Positions 34,478 through 44,506 of a stretch of DNA of 64,000 bases are shown here, one piece after another; positions within the stretch are counted from its first letter, which is position 1; each line of letters begins with the position of its first letter. The stretch is from [Lactobacillus] rogosae (GTDB taxonomy: Bacteria > Bacillota > Clostridia > Lachnospirales > Lachnospiraceae). A model generated the notes under the pieces. The model had not been told where the DNA came from, did no database searches, and saw only the letters and a list, made by a program, of their open reading frames with translations. The position numbers and the translations under genes were made by a program. Location: NCBI GenBank assembly GCA_900112995.1, contig FONU01000012.1, positions 1 to 64,000 on the forward strand, given 5' to 3'.

Positions 34478-35752
34478 ATGATTAAAAAAGAAATGATAGC
34501 AATGCTGTTAGCTGGTGGACAGGGTAGCAGACTCGGTGTTCTGACGGCTAAGGTTGCGAAACCAGCAGTAGCATTTGGTGGTAAGTACAGAATAATAGAC
34601 TTTCCATTAAGCAACTGTATTAACTCAGGAATTGATACTGTAGGTGTCCTTACACAGTATCGTCCCCTTCGTCTTAATTCCCATATCGGAATAGGTATTC
34701 CTTGGGATCTGGACCGCAATGTAGGTGGTGTAACAGTTCTTCCTCCATATGAGAAGAGTACCAATAGTGAATGGTATACAGGAACTGCTAATGCTATCTA
34801 CCAGAATCTTGAATATATGGAACAGTACAATCCAGAGTATGTTCTTATATTATCTGGCGACCATATTTACAAGATGGATTATAAGATAATGTTAGATTAT
34901 CACAAGGCTAATAATGCCGATATTACAATTGCAGCTATGCCTGTTCCAATTGAGGAAGCAAGCAGATTTGGTATAGTTGTTACCGATTCAGACAACAGAA
35001 TAACAGAATTTGAAGAAAAGCCAGCTAATCCTAAGAGCAATCTTGCTTCAATGGGTATCTACATATTTAAGTGGAGTGTATTAAAGGACGCACTTATTAA
35101 GCTTAAGGATCAGCAGGAATGTGATTTTGGTAAGCATGTAATTCCGTATTGCTTCAATAATAATAAGAGAATATTTGCATACGAATATAACAGTTATTGG
35201 AAGGATGTAGGAACATTAAGCTCATATTGGGAAGCTAATATGGAACTTATAGATATTATTCCAGTATTTAATCTTTATGAAGAATTCTGGAAGATATATA
35301 CAAGAACAGATACAATTCCACCACAGTATATTGCGGATAATACATTTATAGAGAAGAGTATTATTGGTGATGGAACAGAAGTATATGGAAGAATATATAA
35401 TTCAGTAATAGGTTCTGGTGTTACTATCGAAGAAGGTGCCGTAGTCAGAGATTCAATTATTATGAATAATTCTGTTATTGGTAAGAATACAATCGTTAAT
35501 AAGTCAATAATTGCAGAGGAAGTTGTTATAGGTGACAACGTAGAGCTTGGTGTAGGAGAAGAAGTACCTAATGTTAAACTTCCTAAGATATATAATTCTG
35601 GACTTGTAACAATTGGTGAGTGTTCAGTTGTTCCTGATGGAGTTAAGGTTGGAAAGAACACAGCTATATCAGGTGTTACAACTGTTGAAGATTATCCAGA
35701 TGGATTGTTGCCAAGCGGAGGAATTATTATTAAGGCAGGTGAAGTTGAATGA
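34478..35752 (+). CDS. glgC: Glucose-1-phosphate adenylyltransferase
   Basis: A 424 aa enzyme that makes ADP-glucose, the committed step of glycogen synthesis. It starts with the nucleotidyltransferase motif [14 protein letters not shown] and [19 protein letters not shown], has [10 protein letters not shown] as active-site region and FEEKP with the sugar-phosphate site. A left-handed beta-helix with hexapeptide repeats fills the last 130 residues. GAGGTGG precedes the ATG. Its stop codon overlaps the glgD start in ATGA, so the two subunits are translationally coupled. Confidence 0.95.
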   Translation: MIKKEMIAMLLAGGQGSRLGVLTAKVAKPAVAFGGKYRIIDFPLSNCINSGIDTVGVLTQYRPLRLNSHIGIGIPWDLDRNVGGVTVLPPYEKSTNSEWYTGTANAIYQNLEYMEQYNPEYVLILSGDHIYKMDYKIMLDYHKANNADITIAAMPVPIEEASRFGIVVTDSDNRITEFEEKPANPKSNLASMGIYIFKWSVLKDALIKLKDQQECDFGKHVIPYCFNNNKRIFAYEYNSYWKDVGTLSSYWEANMELIDIIPVFNLYEEFWKIYTRTDTIPPQYIADNTFIEKSIIGDGTEVYGRIYNSVIGSGVTIEEGAVVRDSIIMNNSVIGKNTIVNKSIIAEEVVIGDNVELGVGEEVPNVKLPKIYNSGLVTIGECSVVPDGVKVGKNTAISGVTTVEDYPDGLLPSGGIIIKAGEVE

Positions 35753-36864
35753 AAGCAATAGGTATAGTATTAGCAGGTGGTAATAACAGAATGATGCGCG
35801 AATTGACTAATAAGAGAGCTATTGCTTCAATGCCTGTTGCAGGAAGCTACAGAGCAATAGATTTCGCACTTAGTAATATGTCGAATTCGCATATCCAGAA
35901 GGTTGCAGTAATAACACAGTATAATGCACGCTCACTTAATGAGCATTTAAGCTCATCTAAATGGTGGGATTTTGGTAGAAAACAGGGTGGACTTTATGTG
36001 TTCACACCTACTATCACTGCTGAGAGCAGCAGCTGGTACAGAGGAACAGCAGATTCATTGTATCAGAATATAGATTTCTTAAAGTCAAGCCACGAGCCAT
36101 ATGTTGTAATAGCCTCTGGTGATGGAATATATAAGCTTGATTATAACAAGATTCTTCAATATCATATTGAGAAGAAGGCAGATGTTACAGTTGTCGTAAA
36201 GAAGCTTGATAACAGAGCAGATATTGGAAGATACGGAGTTGTTGCACTTACAGACGAGGGACGTATAACAGATATTGATGAGAAGCCGTTAGAGACTAAT
36301 CTTTCAACAGTATCAACAGGTATCTATGTTGTAAGAAGAAGGCTTCTTATTGAACTTCTTGAGAAAGCTGCTGAAGAAGACAGATACGATTTTGTAAGGG
36401 ATATTCTTGTAAGATACAGAAATATCAAGAAGATATATGGCTATATGCTTGATACATACTGGAATAATATATCATCAGTAGATTCATATTATAAGACCAA
36501 TATGGACTTCTTAAAGAGAGATGTAAGAGATTACTTCTTCAAGCAGTATCCGGATATATATTCTAAGGTTGAGGATCTGCCACCAGCTAAGTATAATTAT
36601 GGGGCAAATGTTTCTAACAGCCTTGTATCCTGTGGCTGTATTGTTAATGGTACAGTGGAGAATTCAGTGCTGTTCAAGAAGATATATATTGGTAATAACG
36701 CAGTTGTTAAGAATTCAATAATTATGAATAATGCTTATATAGGTGATAATGCTTATATTGAGAACTGCATAGTTGAAAGCAACAGCACTATAAAAGCTAA
36801 CTCAAGATATGTTGGCGAGAATGGTGTTAAGATAGTTATTGAGGACAGCCCATCATATTATTAA
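35749..36864 (+). CDS. glgD: Glucose-1-phosphate adenylyltransferase subunit GlgD
   Basis: A 371 aa GlgC paralogue that forms a heterotetramer with GlgC in Firmicutes and acts mainly as a regulatory subunit. The nucleotide loop is degenerate ([17 protein letters not shown] in place of GGxGxRL), while the [15 protein letters not shown] and [10 protein letters not shown] segments and a short C-terminal beta-helix are kept. No separate promoter is seen. A terminator follows 27 bp after the stop codon. Confidence 0.93.
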   Translation: MKAIGIVLAGGNNRMMRELTNKRAIASMPVAGSYRAIDFALSNMSNSHIQKVAVITQYNARSLNEHLSSSKWWDFGRKQGGLYVFTPTITAESSSWYRGTADSLYQNIDFLKSSHEPYVVIASGDGIYKLDYNKILQYHIEKKADVTVVVKKLDNRADIGRYGVVALTDEGRITDIDEKPLETNLSTVSTGIYVVRRRLLIELLEKAAEEDRYDFVRDILVRYRNIKKIYGYMLDTYWNNISSVDSYYKTNMDFLKRDVRDYFFKQYPDIYSKVEDLPPAKYNYGANVSNSLVSCGCIVNGTVENSVLFKKIYIGNNAVVKNSIIMNNAYIGDNAYIENCIVESNSTIKANSRYVGENGVKIVIEDSPSYY

Positions 36865-36891
36865 TGCCATTTTGATATTAAATAATTAATA

Positions 36892-36924
36892 AAAGCCTCC
36901 GGTGTATATAACACTGGAGGCTTT
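36892..36924. terminator. Bidirectional terminator between glgD and the AraC gene
   Basis: AAAGCCTCC (36892-36900) pairs with GGAGGCTTT (36916-36924), extended by GTG/CAC inside. A-rich and T-rich flanks suit both convergent genes. Confidence 0.8.
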
Positions 36925-36961
36925 GTTAGTTATTTTTATGTGCCGGGGATGCACACTCGCA

Positions 36962-37798
36962 CTATATTCCTTTATTACCCTTTGCTTTGCGGAATTGTGT
37001 TGGCGATAAGTGGTTGAGGTGTTTGAAGGCATCACCAAAATAGTTGCTGTTATCATAACCGCATTCAAGTGCAATCTCTGTTATGCTCATATCCGTTTCT
37101 AAAAGAAGTTGCTCAGAATGGTTAATTCTTATGGTATTGAGGTATTCCTTAAATCCAAATCCGTTAACAGCTTTAAACTTTTTAGAAAAATAAGATGGGT
37201 TCAGATGAAGCATATCAGCTATTTCATCAAGTGTAATATCTTTATTATAATTAAGCATAATATAATTCATAGCCTTTTGTACGGATACATCTGCGATGGA
37301 TACAGTATCAACAAGGCTTGCAGGGGAAGCAGGCTTGTTATCACAATACCGGCAGAGCAGTATTAACAGATTTTGCAGGTAATTCTTGTATACACAGGGT
37401 GAAAGAGCATTACTGTTCTGTCTTTCGTTAATCAGAACACTGAATATAGATAGGAATTCGTGCCTGTGATTATCCGGTATTGAGAAGAAGTGCATATAAA
37501 ATGTATCTTTAAACTGTTCAAAGCCTAGTATGTCGATAAGGTCGCTTATATAATCGTCAGTGAATTCTATATAAAGGCGTTCGTGATAAGCGTTATTAAG
37601 ATAAGTGGTCTTATGAAGCACGTTATCAGGAATAAACAATATTGTGCCAGCTTCCATACGGTATGTATTATCGTGTATAAACATATTGCACGAGCCATTC
37701 ATAAGATAATAAAGCTCATAATATGAATGTGAATGGGCAGAGTGCATAGCATAGGCTGAATTATAAATCTGCTGTGATATTTCAAATCTTGAAGCCAT
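36962..37798 (-). CDS. AraC-family transcriptional regulator
   Basis: A 278 aa regulator with an N-terminal cupin sensor (HSHSYYELYYLMNGSCNMFIHD, about 18-95) and two C-terminal AraC helix-turn-helix motifs (about 178-275, including LNPSYFSKKFKAVNGFGFKEYL and the conserved second HTH IALECGYDNSNYFGDAFKH). AGAGGTAT precedes the ATG. Such regulators usually respond to sugars and control adjacent carbohydrate genes, but none is adjacent in divergent orientation, so its target is unknown. Confidence 0.9.
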   Translation of the reverse strand: MASRFEISQQIYNSAYAMHSAHSHSYYELYYLMNGSCNMFIHDNTYRMEAGTILFIPDNVLHKTTYLNNAYHERLYIEFTDDYISDLIDILGFEQFKDTFYMHFFSIPDNHRHEFLSIFSVLINERQNSNALSPCVYKNYLQNLLILLCRYCDNKPASPASLVDTVSIADVSVQKAMNYIMLNYNKDITLDEIADMLHLNPSYFSKKFKAVNGFGFKEYLNTIRINHSEQLLLETDMSITEIALECGYDNSNYFGDAFKHLNHLSPTQFRKAKGNKGI

Positions 37799-37885
37799 AG
37801 GATACCTCTTTCGGTGTTAGGTGTGCTATAGGTAAAAAAGTTATTTTGCTAAGGAATAATAGCTTTTATATTTTTAGTATCTGCA

Positions 37886-37968
37886 TTATATGATGTTGGG
37901 GTCAAAGGCCCCCACCTATGAGCAAGCTTATGCGGGTTTAGACCCTTTGACCCTGATATCATTATATA
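37886..37968. repeat. 83-bp imperfect inverted repeat
   Basis: The core GGGTCAAAGG (37899-37908) is matched by CCTTTGACCC (37944-37953). The arms extend outwards through TGATGTT/TGATATC into TTATAT/ATATAA. The 35 nt centre has a smaller GC-rich hairpin. The element is much more GC-rich than the surrounding gap and resembles an interspersed palindromic repeat. The rest of the 37799-38165 gap is AT-rich, with a TTGTGTATATACAA near-palindrome (38053-38066) that could be an operator for the ABC gene. Confidence 0.6.
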
Positions 37969-38165
37969 ATAATATTACACACGATTAGCTGTAATGTAAA
38001 TGAATTTATAATGATATATTAATGACAGATTATTAGTGTATACATGGACATTGTGTATATACAATTAGCTTAAAAAGTGTTATTATAAATAAAGCTATAA
38101 GTGATTTTAATGTTAAATGATTATAATAGTGAATAACTTTAAAAGAGTAATGAGGAGGTACGCAT

Positions 38166-38831
38166 ATGGGTACAGTGGTAAGACTTGAAGATTATTGCAA
38201 GTCATTCAAAAGTGCTGAGGTATTAAAGAATATTAACCTGACACTAGAGAGCGGGAAAGTTATAGGACTTAAAGGTAAGAATGGTTCAGGTAAGACAATG
38301 CTTATGAGGGCTATAAGCGGGCTTATACTTCCAACATCAGGAAAGGTATACATTAACGATAAGGAGCTTGGCAGGCAGATTTCATTTCCGCCAAGTATAG
38401 GGATTTTAATTGAGAATCCTTCATTTATAAGCAATTATACAGGTTTTAAGAACCTAAAGATACTTGCATCTATCCAGAACCGTATTAGTGATGATGAGAT
38501 AAGAGATGCTATAAGAAAGGTCGGACTTGACCCGGACGATAAGAGAACATTTAAGAAATATTCATTAGGAATGAAGCAGAGATTAGGAATTGCGGCGGCT
38601 ATAATGGAACGCCCTGATATAGTTATTCTTGATGAGCCTATCAATGCACTTGATGAGGCAGGAGCAGGACTTATAAAGGGACTTTTAGATGAGCTTAAAG
38701 CCAATGGTTCACTTATAATAATTGCGTGCCACGACACAGAAGAACTTAACTATCTTTCAGATGAGATATACGAAATCTATGACGGCGAAATCACAGGTCA
38801 TATAGAACACCCAGACGAAAAAGTATCTTAA
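38166..38831 (+). CDS. Orphan ABC transporter ATP-binding protein
   Basis: A 221 aa ATPase of the bacitracin/lantibiotic-export type, with Walker A GKNGSGKTM, signature YSLGMKQR, Walker B VILDEPINALD and the H-loop ACHDTEE. GAGGAGGT precedes the ATG at 38166. No permease gene is adjacent and a terminator follows immediately. It must therefore use a permease encoded elsewhere, or act without one as some translation-linked ABC proteins do; the single-domain size argues against the latter. Confidence 0.85.
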   Translation: MGTVVRLEDYCKSFKSAEVLKNINLTLESGKVIGLKGKNGSGKTMLMRAISGLILPTSGKVYINDKELGRQISFPPSIGILIENPSFISNYTGFKNLKILASIQNRISDDEIRDAIRKVGLDPDDKRTFKKYSLGMKQRLGIAAAIMERPDIVILDEPINALDEAGAGLIKGLLDELKANGSLIIIACHDTEELNYLSDEIYEIYDGEITGHIEHPDEKVS

Positions 38832-38838
38832 TGAAATA

Positions 38839-38877
38839 ACTGCCATCAGTCTACTAACCTGATGGCAGTTTATTTTT
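38839..38877 (+). terminator. Terminator after the orphan ABC gene
   Basis: ACTGCCATCAG (38839-38849) pairs perfectly with CTGATGGCAGT (38859-38869), followed by TTATTTTT. Confidence 0.88.
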
Positions 38878-38991
38878 CCAGCACACCTAATAATACACCC
38901 AATAATATATTCAATAATACATTGAATAACCTCCCCAAAATCTGTACAATATAAAATAATTATAAATCCCCACCAAAGGAAGGAACAAAAT

Positions 38992-39552
38992 ATGTATATA
39001 ATAGCAGGATTAGGCAACCCAGGAGCACAATACGCAGGAACAAGACACAATGTTGGTTTCGCCTGCATAGATGAACTTGCCGACCAATATAATATAAGTG
39101 TAGACACATCTAAACATAAAGGTCTTATAGGAAAAGGTGTTATAGAAGGACATAAAGTAATTCTTGTAAAGCCTATGACTTATATGAATAATTCAGGCGA
39201 GTGTATAAGAGAAGTTATGGATTATTACAAGGCAGATATAGATGATTTAATTGTTATATTTGATGATATAAGCCTTGAACCGGGAAGGTTAAGACTCCGT
39301 CCAAAGGGAAGTGCAGGCGGACACAATGGAATTAAGAGCATAATTGCACACCTTGGAAGTGACCAGTTTAAGAGAGTTAAATTCGGAGTTGGGGATAAGC
39401 CAAAGGGCTGGGATCTTGCTGACTGGGTTCTTGGAAGATTTCCGGAGGAACTTTATCCAGCTTTAAGAGAGGGAACTAAGAGAGTCTGTGAGGCAGTAGA
39501 GTGCATAATGACAGAAGGTATTGAAAGTGGAATGAATAAATTCAATGGATAA
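38992..39552 (+). CDS. pth: Peptidyl-tRNA hydrolase
   Basis: A 186 aa enzyme that releases tRNA from peptidyl-tRNA that falls off ribosomes. It shows GLGNPGAQYAGTRHNVGF with the catalytic histidine, KPMTYMNNSG, the DDISLEPGRLRLRPKGSAGGHNG block and the C-terminal helix. AAAGGAAGGAAC precedes the ATG. The pth-mfd order is conserved in Firmicutes. A short tract of AATAATA-type direct repeats lies just upstream (38886-38935). Confidence 0.96.
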   Translation: MYIIAGLGNPGAQYAGTRHNVGFACIDELADQYNISVDTSKHKGLIGKGVIEGHKVILVKPMTYMNNSGECIREVMDYYKADIDDLIVIFDDISLEPGRLRLRPKGSAGGHNGIKSIIAHLGSDQFKRVKFGVGDKPKGWDLADWVLGRFPEELYPALREGTKRVCEAVECIMTEGIESGMNKFNG

Positions 39553-39564
39553 GGAGCAGATATT

Positions 39565-42500
39565 TTGAACACATTTTTTGACCCTGTAAATAATACGGCG
39601 GCAGTTGAACAATTAAATAAAGAGCTTGGCAAAGACGGCGGAAGAACTGTGCTTATAAGCGGCTGTATTGATACACAGAAGGTGCACATATCAAGTGCAA
39701 TAGCATCAGGATATAAGTATATGCTTATTGTTACAAGTGATGAAGCAAAAGCAAGAAAAATGTGTGATGATGCTTCATTTTTTAATAAAGAAGCAATATA
39801 CTATCCAGCCAAGGATGCCATATTCTATAGTGCGGACGTACACGGCAACCAGATTACAGGCGAGAGATTAAGATGTATAAGCCGTATAATCAACCATAGC
39901 AGTACGGGCGAGGGAGTGCTTACAGTTGTTACAACTATGGACGGAATTGCAGACAGGCTCATACCTGTCGAAAGATTTAAGGAGGCAGTTATAACCCTTG
40001 ATTATTCCAGCGAAATAGAACCAGAGAAGCTGGCAAAGAAGCTGGTGGCTATGGGCTTTGTGCGTACTGGAATGGTGGAGGACAAGGGACAGTTTGCAAT
40101 ACGTGGTGGAATTATAGATATTTTCTCATACACAGATGAAGCACCGGTTAGAATTGAGCTGTGGGATACGGAAGTTGATTCTATAAGAATGTTCGATGTT
40201 GAGAGCCAGAGGTCGATTGAAAGGCTCCAAAGCTACAGCATTTTCCCGGCTACTGAATATATATTTACAGAAGATGAGTTAAAAAATGGTCTGTACAATA
40301 TTAAGAAAGAGTGCGACAGGCAGCTAGAGTGTTTTGATTATGGTAAGAGAAAGCGTACAAAGGAGCAGATTGAGGCCGGTAATAATCTTAACAAGCTTGT
40401 TGCAGATGTCGAGCGTACCGGTAATTATGAGAAGTTCACAGATACAATTGTGGCAGATACAGTTGGACTGGCAGAGTATTTTCCAGAGGAGAATACTCTT
40501 GTTGTGTTAGACGAGCCTAACAGGCTGAAAGAATGTAATGAGCTGACATTGTATGAATACAACGAGAGTATGAAGAACCGTCTTGCTGCAGGTTATGTGC
40601 TTCCAAGCCAGACTAATAAGGTCAAGGCTATGAATGAGATTATCAGTGATTTAAGGAATAATAAAAAGCTTATATTAACGACACTTGATTATAAGCCTGA
40701 GGGCTTTGAGATAGATTATTCTATGTACATCACGGCAAGAAGCATAAGCTCATATAATAACAGTTTTGAGTATCTGGCTAAGGATTTGGAAAAGTACAAG
40801 AAAAATGGATATACAACAATACTTGTATGCAGTTCAAGAACGAGGGCATTAAGAATAGTTGATGATCTGGGAAAGCTTGGAATTGCCAGCTTTTACAGCG
40901 AGGATTTTAATAAGGATTACGGAAGCGGGCTTATTATAGTGACATATGGGAGCCTGCATAAAGGCTTTGAGTATCCTGTTCTTTCATTTGTTGTTATTGC
41001 AGAGAATGATATATTCAGTGCAAGAAAGATGAAGAAGCTTAAGAAGAAAAAGCACGATGGAAAGAACATTGCCAGCTTTAACGAACTTAATATAGGTGAT
41101 TATGTTGTGCACGAGAGCCACGGACTTGGTGTATACAAGGGAATAGAAAAGATACAGGTAGAAGGTGTTGAGAAGGATTATATTAAGATTGCGTATGCGA
41201 ATAACGGCAATCTATATGTGCTTGCAACACAGCTTGACCGTCTGCAGAAGTACGCTAATCAGGATACGGAGAAAAAGCCTAAGCTTAACAGTCTTGGTGG
41301 TGTTGAGTGGAAGAAGACAAAAGCCAAGGTTACAGGGGCAGTTGAGGAAGTGGCTAAAGAGCTTGTAAGGCTTTATGCGATAAGGCAGAAGGTTGAGGGA
41401 TACAGATTTTCACAGGATACTGTATGGCAGAAGGAATTTGAGGAAATGTTTCCTTATGAGGAGACGGATGATCAGCTTAATGCCATTGAGGATACCAAGA
41501 AGGATATGGAAAGCGGCAGGGTTATGGACAGACTTATATGCGGCGATGTCGGCTATGGAAAGACAGAAGTTGCAATACGAGCTGCATTTAAGGCTGTTCA
41601 GGACGGCAAGCAGGTGGCTTACCTTGTTCCTACAACGGTGCTTGCAAGCCAGCATTTTTCAACATTTGAGGAGAGAATGAAAGGCTTTCCTGTTAATGTC
41701 GGTCAGTTGTCAAGCTTCAGGACAAGTGCACAGAATAAAAAGACGATTGAAGGGCTTAAGAATGGCACGATAGATGTTGTTATAGGAACGCACCGTGTAT
41801 TGTCAAAGGATGTGCAGTTTAAGGATCTGGGACTGCTTATTATTGATGAGGAACAGCGTTTTGGTGTTGCACATAAAGAAAAGATTAAAGAATTAAAGAA
41901 CAACATAGACGTTCTTACATTAAGTGCAACTCCTATTCCAAGAACACTTCATATGAGCCTTGTCGGTATTAGGGATATGAGTGTTCTTGAAGAGCCGCCG
42001 GTGGACAGACATCCGATACAGACATTTGTTACAGAACATAATGATGAGATGATAAGAGAGGCGGTTACAAGAGAACTTGCACGAAATGGACAGGTGTATT
42101 ATGTATACAACAAGGTAAGGGACATTGAGGAACGTGCTGAGTATATACAAAATCTTGTTCCTAATGCGGTTGTTGCGTATGCACATGGACAGATGGATAA
42201 GCGTATGCTTGAAAAGATTATGTATGAGTTCGTCAATGGAGAGATAGATGTTCTTGTATCTACGACAATTATAGAAACAGGTATGGATATACCTAACTGT
42301 AACACTATGATTATAGAAAATGCTGACCAGTTCGGGCTTTCCCAGCTTTACCAGTTAAGGGGAAGAGTTGGACGAAGTACAAGAACGTCATATGCTTTTC
42401 TTATGTACAAAAGGGATAAGATGATATCCGAGGTTGCAGAGAAGAGATTAAGTGCTATAAAGGAATTCTCTGACCTTGGTTCGGGCTTTAAGATTGCTAT

Positions 42501-43146
42501 GAAAGACCTTGAGATAAGAGGTGCAGGAAATGTGCTTGGAAAGAGCCAGCACGGGCATATGGCGGCAGTAGGTTATGACTTGTATTGTAAAATGCTTAAT
42601 CAGGCAGTCAATAACTTAAAGGGCATAAAGAACGAATACAGTTTTGAGACTACTGTTGATCTGGAAGTTGATGCATATATTCCAGCTTCATATATTAAGA
42701 GCGAATACCAGAAATTAGATATCTATAAAAGGATTGCAGCACTTGAAACGAGGGAAGAATTGTCAGATATGAAAGATGAACTCTCAGACAGATATGGAAG
42801 TATTCCTTCGTGTGCTTCTAATCTTTTGATGGTAGCACTTATAAAGAGCAAGGCACATAAGATAGGAATTATGGAGATTAAGGGCGAAACTGCCGCTAAT
42901 CCGGCAGGAGGTGCATCTAACTGGAGAACAGTTATGAATATATATCCTAAGGCTGATATAGATTCTGATGCAATTCCTAAACTTCTTGAAAGCTTCGGTG
43001 GGGCTTTGGATTTTAAAGTAAATGGAGTGCCACATTTTATATGGACAGTTACTAAAAGAAAATTTACAAGCCAGAAAGAATACCTTAACGGACTTTTAGA
43101 TATGATGGATATTATGGAAGATGCAATTAGTACTTTACAAAATTAA
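39565..43146 (+). CDS. mfd: Transcription-repair coupling factor
   Basis: A 1193 aa ATP-driven translocase that removes stalled RNA polymerase and recruits UvrA. The N-terminal third is UvrB-like (GQFAIRGGIIDIFSY). The RNA polymerase interaction domain follows (IGDYVVHESHGLGVYKGI, near 511), and then RecG-like helicase domains with Walker A GDVGYGKT (660-667), the IDEEQRFGV box and TTIIETGMDIPN. The TRCF C-terminal domain closes it. The start is TTG at 39565 after AAGGAGC, 12 nt behind the pth stop codon. No clear terminator follows. Confidence 0.96.
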   Translation: MNTFFDPVNNTAAVEQLNKELGKDGGRTVLISGCIDTQKVHISSAIASGYKYMLIVTSDEAKARKMCDDASFFNKEAIYYPAKDAIFYSADVHGNQITGERLRCISRIINHSSTGEGVLTVVTTMDGIADRLIPVERFKEAVITLDYSSEIEPEKLAKKLVAMGFVRTGMVEDKGQFAIRGGIIDIFSYTDEAPVRIELWDTEVDSIRMFDVESQRSIERLQSYSIFPATEYIFTEDELKNGLYNIKKECDRQLECFDYGKRKRTKEQIEAGNNLNKLVADVERTGNYEKFTDTIVADTVGLAEYFPEENTLVVLDEPNRLKECNELTLYEYNESMKNRLAAGYVLPSQTNKVKAMNEIISDLRNNKKLILTTLDYKPEGFEIDYSMYITARSISSYNNSFEYLAKDLEKYKKNGYTTILVCSSRTRALRIVDDLGKLGIASFYSEDFNKDYGSGLIIVTYGSLHKGFEYPVLSFVVIAENDIFSARKMKKLKKKKHDGKNIASFNELNIGDYVVHESHGLGVYKGIEKIQVEGVEKDYIKIAYANNGNLYVLATQLDRLQKYANQDTEKKPKLNSLGGVEWKKTKAKVTGAVEEVAKELVRLYAIRQKVEGYRFSQDTVWQKEFEEMFPYEETDDQLNAIEDTKKDMESGRVMDRLICGDVGYGKTEVAIRAAFKAVQDGKQVAYLVPTTVLASQHFSTFEERMKGFPVNVGQLSSFRTSAQNKKTIEGLKNGTIDVVIGTHRVLSKDVQFKDLGLLIIDEEQRFGVAHKEKIKELKNNIDVLTLSATPIPRTLHMSLVGIRDMSVLEEPPVDRHPIQTFVTEHNDEMIREAVTRELARNGQVYYVYNKVRDIEERAEYIQNLVPNAVVAYAHGQMDKRMLEKIMYEFVNGEIDVLVSTTIIETGMDIPNCNTMIIENADQFGLSQLYQLRGRVGRSTRTSYAFLMYKRDKMISEVAEKRLSAIKEFSDLGSGFKIAMKDLEIRGAGNVLGKSQHGHMAAVGYDLYCKMLNQAVNNLKGIKNEYSFETTVDLEVDAYIPASYIKSEYQKLDIYKRIAALETREELSDMKDELSDRYGSIPSCASNLLMVALIKSKAHKIGIMEIKGETAANPAGGASNWRTVMNIYPKADIDSDAIPKLLESFGGALDFKVNGVPHFIWTVTKRKFTSQKEYLNGLLDMMDIMEDAISTLQN

Positions 43147-43167
43147 ATATAGTGGTATAATAATGAC

Positions 43168-43327
43168 AATTTAGCACTTTAAAGTGTAACGCTTTAAAGT
43201 ATAATAAAGCGTGTGCAGAAGCATATCAGGCATATGCAATCTTTTCCTGCACACTGATACTAGATTGAGAACACCCGGTGCGCGAATTATTTTCTTAGCT
43301 TTTACCGGGAAAGAATGGAGGATTACT
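43168..43327 (+). promoter_or_regulatory. Promoter and hairpin-rich leader of the aldolase gene
   Basis: TATAAT lies at 43200-43205, inside a CGCTTTA/TAAAGCG hairpin. The palindrome CACTTTAAAGTG lies just upstream. Downstream are GTGTGCAG/CTGCACAC (about 43211-43254) and CCCGGT/ACCGGG (about 43274-43310) stems before the GGAGG site. The stacked hairpins suggest a regulated leader. None matches a riboswitch family I know, and no terminator stem with a U tract is present. Confidence 0.45.
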
Positions 43328-44305
43328 ATGGAACAGAAAGGCGAGTTAGTATCATTCAGACCAGATATTAAGGTCGTTGATTGTACACTTAGAGATGGAG
43401 GTCTTGTTAACAATTTTGAATTCAGCGAAGATTTTGTGCGCGATTTGTATAAGGCAAATGTAGCCGCAGGCGTTGATTATATGGAATTTGGATATAAGGC
43501 ATCAAAGGAAGTCTTTAAGGTTGAGGATTACGGCAAGTGGAAGTTCTGCGATGAGAAAGATATAAGAGCTATCGTTGGTGATAATGATACAGACTTAAAG
43601 ATTTCTGTTATGGCAGACGTAGGAAGAACTGATTATAAGAAGGATATAATTCCTAAGTCTGAAAGTGTTATAGATATGGTAAGGGTAGCTACATATATTA
43701 ATACTATACCTGCGGCTATAGAGATGATTAATTACTGTGCAGATATGGGATATGAAGTTACTATTAATATTATGGCTATCTCTACAGCAAGTGAGAATGA
43801 GTTAGACCTTGCACTTGAACTTCTTGCTGCACAGAGCAAGGCAAGCGTAATCTACCTTGTAGACAGCTACGGTTCACTTTATCCTGAACAGATAAGAAGA
43901 CTTGCAGATAAATATATCAGGATTGCTGAGAAATACGGAAAGAGAGTTGGTATACATGCACACAATAACCAGCAGCTTGCATTTGCCAATACTATTGAGG
44001 CGTGCACAATAGGTGTAAGCTATCTTGATGTTACAATGAGCGGAATGGGCAGAGGTGCAGGTAACTGTTATACAGAACTTCTTATGGGCTTCTTAAGAAA
44101 TCCAAAGTACAGAATTTCACCAGTTCTTAAGTTCATTGAAAATCATATGGTTCCACTTAAGAAAGCCGGAGTTGTATGGGGGTGTGACGTCCAGTATATG
44201 ATTACAGGAAATGCTAACCAGCACCCAAGAACAGCAATCGCATTCACAGGAGAAGGCAGAACAGACTACGACAACTTCTACACACAGATTACAAGCTATG
44301 AATGA
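43328..44305 (+). CDS. HMGL-like (4-hydroxy-2-oxovalerate type) aldolase
   Basis: A 325 aa TIM-barrel protein of the HMGL-like superfamily. It has the metal-site DCTLRDGG near the N-terminus, VDSYGSLYP, and HAHNNQQLAFAN with the two metal-binding histidines. These match 4-hydroxy-2-oxovalerate aldolases and their uncharacterised relatives. No acylating aldehyde dehydrogenase partner is nearby, so the physiological reaction is unclear. The ATG at 43328 follows TGGAGG; the open frame upstream lies in the hairpin-rich leader and is not used. Confidence 0.82.
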   Translation: MEQKGELVSFRPDIKVVDCTLRDGGLVNNFEFSEDFVRDLYKANVAAGVDYMEFGYKASKEVFKVEDYGKWKFCDEKDIRAIVGDNDTDLKISVMADVGRTDYKKDIIPKSESVIDMVRVATYINTIPAAIEMINYCADMGYEVTINIMAISTASENELDLALELLAAQSKASVIYLVDSYGSLYPEQIRRLADKYIRIAEKYGKRVGIHAHNNQQLAFANTIEACTIGVSYLDVTMSGMGRGAGNCYTELLMGFLRNPKYRISPVLKFIENHMVPLKKAGVVWGCDVQYMITGNANQHPRTAIAFTGEGRTDYDNFYTQITSYE

Positions 44306-44318
44306 TCGCGAAAGCAAT

Positions 44319-44447
44319 GAGCCGTGCCAGACATAATGTAAAGACACAGTTGTGCTTGCACAAAATTGTGGCTTTGCATTATGTCTGATAGGGCGAACGC
44401 CCGCGTGTCCAGTGCGGCGAAGCGGCGCTGGACTAATAGTGCGGCTC
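44319..44447. other. Branched multi-hairpin element after the aldolase gene
   Basis: An outer stem GAGCCG (44319-44324) / CGGCTC (44442-44447) encloses three perfect or near-perfect hairpins. These are CAGACATAATG/CATTATGTCTG (44328-44387, with a TTGTGC/GCACAA inner stem), GGGC-GAAC-GCCC (44391-44402), and GTCCAGTGC/GCGCTGGAC (44407-44433). It is far more GC-rich than its surroundings. It could be a non-coding RNA, a structured 3' UTR or an interspersed repeat. Confidence 0.6.
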
Positions 44448-44506
44448 AAAAAGCTGTAAAATACATAAAAAATATACTTGTGAAATTATTAGATAGGCAA
44501 AATTTA

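Noticed and set aside
43211-43327. N-terminal extension of the aldolase
   Set aside because: The open frame continues upstream, but the ribosome binding site is only at 43328 and the extension runs through the hairpin-rich leader.
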